Below are positions 20,740-21,311 of a stretch of DNA of 21,311 nucleotides, one piece after another. Both the position numbers and the translations under genes were made by a program. The DNA is from DASPTT01 sp035623275 (GTDB taxonomy: Bacteria; Actinomycetota; Acidimicrobiia; Acidimicrobiales; UBA8190). The DNA lies in contig DASPTT010000124.1 of assembly GCA_035623275.1 (NCBI GenBank), positions 1-21,311 on the forward strand, read 5' to 3'. Under the pieces are notes generated by a model that was not told the DNA's origin, did no database searches, and was given only the letters and a program-made list of their open reading frames with translations. The first letter of the stretch is position 1. Each line of letters opens with the position of its first letter.

Positions 20740-21168
20740 GTGACCGCTCGGGCGACGGGGCGGTCCGGTACGGGGACGATCGTGCTGATCACGCGCCTGG
20801 CCCGGTCCGTCTACCTGCGCAGCTCGGTCGACCTGGTGGGCATGAACCTTCGCAACATGGTCGTCCTGGCGTATCTGCGCGATCACCCCGGTGTGTCCCA
20901 GCAGGCGATGACCGAGCACCTGTCGATGGACTCCAACACCGGTGTGCTGGTGCTCAACGATCTCGAAGACCTGGAGTACGCAGAACGGCGCCGCGACCCT
21001 GCCGACCGTCGGCGGCACATCGTCGACATCACGGACGCCGGGCGAGAGGCGCTGGAACGAGCCGAAGCCGCGCAGGGAACCATCGAAGAGGAGATCCTCG
21101 GCGGCCTCGACGCCATGGAGCGGGAGACGCTGCGTCGCCTGCTGGTGAAGGCGCTGGAGGGGGGCTAG
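20740..21168 (+). CDS. MarR-family transcriptional regulator
   Basis: Winged-helix repressor of the MarR family (142 aa, GTG 20740). Helices for dimer contact come first (GTIVLITRLARSVYLRSSVD), then the DNA-binding helix-turn-helix (NMVVLAYLRDHPGVSQQAMT with EHLSMDSNTGVLVLNDLEDL), then the wing RRRDPADRRRHIVDITDAGR, and a final dimerisation helix (MERETLRRLLVKAL). The length is usual for the family. It is divergent from the exporter gene and lies next to the inverted-repeat operator, so it most likely represses the exporter and itself, released by a ligand. The GTG has only a weak ribosome site. Its stop codon TAG shares bases with the stop codon of the IS630-type transposase fragment on the other strand. 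Confidence 0.92.
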   Translation: MTARATGRSGTGTIVLITRLARSVYLRSSVDLVGMNLRNMVVLAYLRDHPGVSQQAMTEHLSMDSNTGVLVLNDLEDLEYAERRRDPADRRRHIVDITDAGREALERAEAAQGTIEEEILGGLDAMERETLRRLLVKALEGG

Positions 21169-21311
21169 TGACCTGAGTCGGAGATTCGCTCGCAATAGGC
21201 AGCGAGCGTGTCGAGGATGTCGTCCGCGCTCTTGTGCCAGACGAATGGCGTGGGGTCGACGTTCCACTTCTCGACCCAGTCGGCGATTGCCTCCTCGAGC
21301 TCCTTGGTCGA
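21165..21311 (-). CDS. IS630-type transposase, C-terminal fragment cut by window end
   Basis: DDE transposase C-terminus, read on the minus strand from the window edge (21311) to TAG at 21167-21165, 48 residues plus stop. The sequence TKELEEAIADWVEKWNVDPT then PFVWHKSADDILDTL and a final CERISDSGH matches the usual end of IS630-family enzymes (helix, W-N-P, FVW-K-AD-IL, then C-R). The catalytic acids and the N-terminus lie beyond the window, so I cannot tell whether the gene is intact. Its stop overlaps that of marR (TAG within CTAG). IS630 elements insert at TA sites; a terminal inverted repeat would have to fall inside the end of marR, unless the element is a remnant. Confidence 0.8.
   Translation of the reverse strand, partial: STKELEEAIADWVEKWNVDPTPFVWHKSADDILDTLAAYCERISDSGH
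21165..21311 (-). mobile_element. End of an IS630-type insertion sequence (partial)
   Basis: The transposase fragment implies an insertion sequence that extends past the right edge of the window. I could not identify its terminal inverted repeat or a target duplication, since only one end is visible and marR coding sequence occupies the expected place. Confidence 0.55.

Noticed and set aside
20682..20792. N-terminal extension of the MFS exporter to 20792
   Set aside because: It would overlap the divergent marR start and the operator; the extra residues are not membrane- or family-like, while ATG 20681 begins a standard MFS N-terminus.

Overview
The window is about 21.3 kb of very GC-rich DNA with dense coding on both strands, strong G/C preference at third codon positions, frequent GTG starts and lipoprotein signal peptides. 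With bacterial Ku/LigD, DtxR/IdeR-like iron boxes and a SipW/TasA-type secretion set, this points to a Gram-positive actinomycete-like chromosome (Actinomycetota, possibly Acidimicrobiia; the lineage is inference). I see no rRNA, tRNA, CRISPR array or phage genes. No gene-free stretch exceeds 300 bp; the longest is 8453-8722.

Layout. (1) 1-3872, NHEJ island: a LigD polymerase-domain gene (cut by the window start) and a LigD phosphoesterase-ligase gene on the minus strand, an unknown 128-aa gene upstream on the same strand, and a divergent ku gene. The ligase gene appears to start at an ACG codon. (2) 4009-6773, secretion island: a SipW-type (S26B) signal peptidase with long proline-rich tails, a TasA/CalY-like exported protein and a second small exported protein. 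(3) 6760-8452, minus strand: a single-domain response regulator that overlaps the previous gene tail-to-tail, an unknown protein, and a SnoaL/NTF2-like protein. (4) 8723-15301, iron(III) uptake: permease and ATPase, then binding protein, permease and ATPase, so two FbpB/FbpC pairs share one visible FbpA. Tandem DtxR/IdeR-like boxes lie between the pairs, over the first ATPase's stop codon and the binding protein's promoter. (5) 15366-18129: a PQQ-type beta-propeller lipoprotein and an MDR-family oxidoreductase. (6) 18168-21168: a DUF5996 protein and a DHA2-type MFS exporter on the minus strand, with a divergent MarR regulator and an inverted-repeat operator over the exporter start. (7) 21165-21311: the 3' end of an IS630-type transposase, meeting the marR stop codon and cut by the window end.

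How the parts work together. Ku and the split LigD proteins would together do non-homologous end joining. The signal peptidase would process the two exported proteins next to it, possibly building a surface or matrix fibre. The Fbp genes form a ferric-iron importer probably repressed by iron. MarR probably controls the neighbouring exporter. The most unusual points are the ACG start of ligD, the doubled iron-transporter core around one binding protein, the double-tailed SipW peptidase with 6-residue repeats, and the unknown gene inside the NHEJ island.
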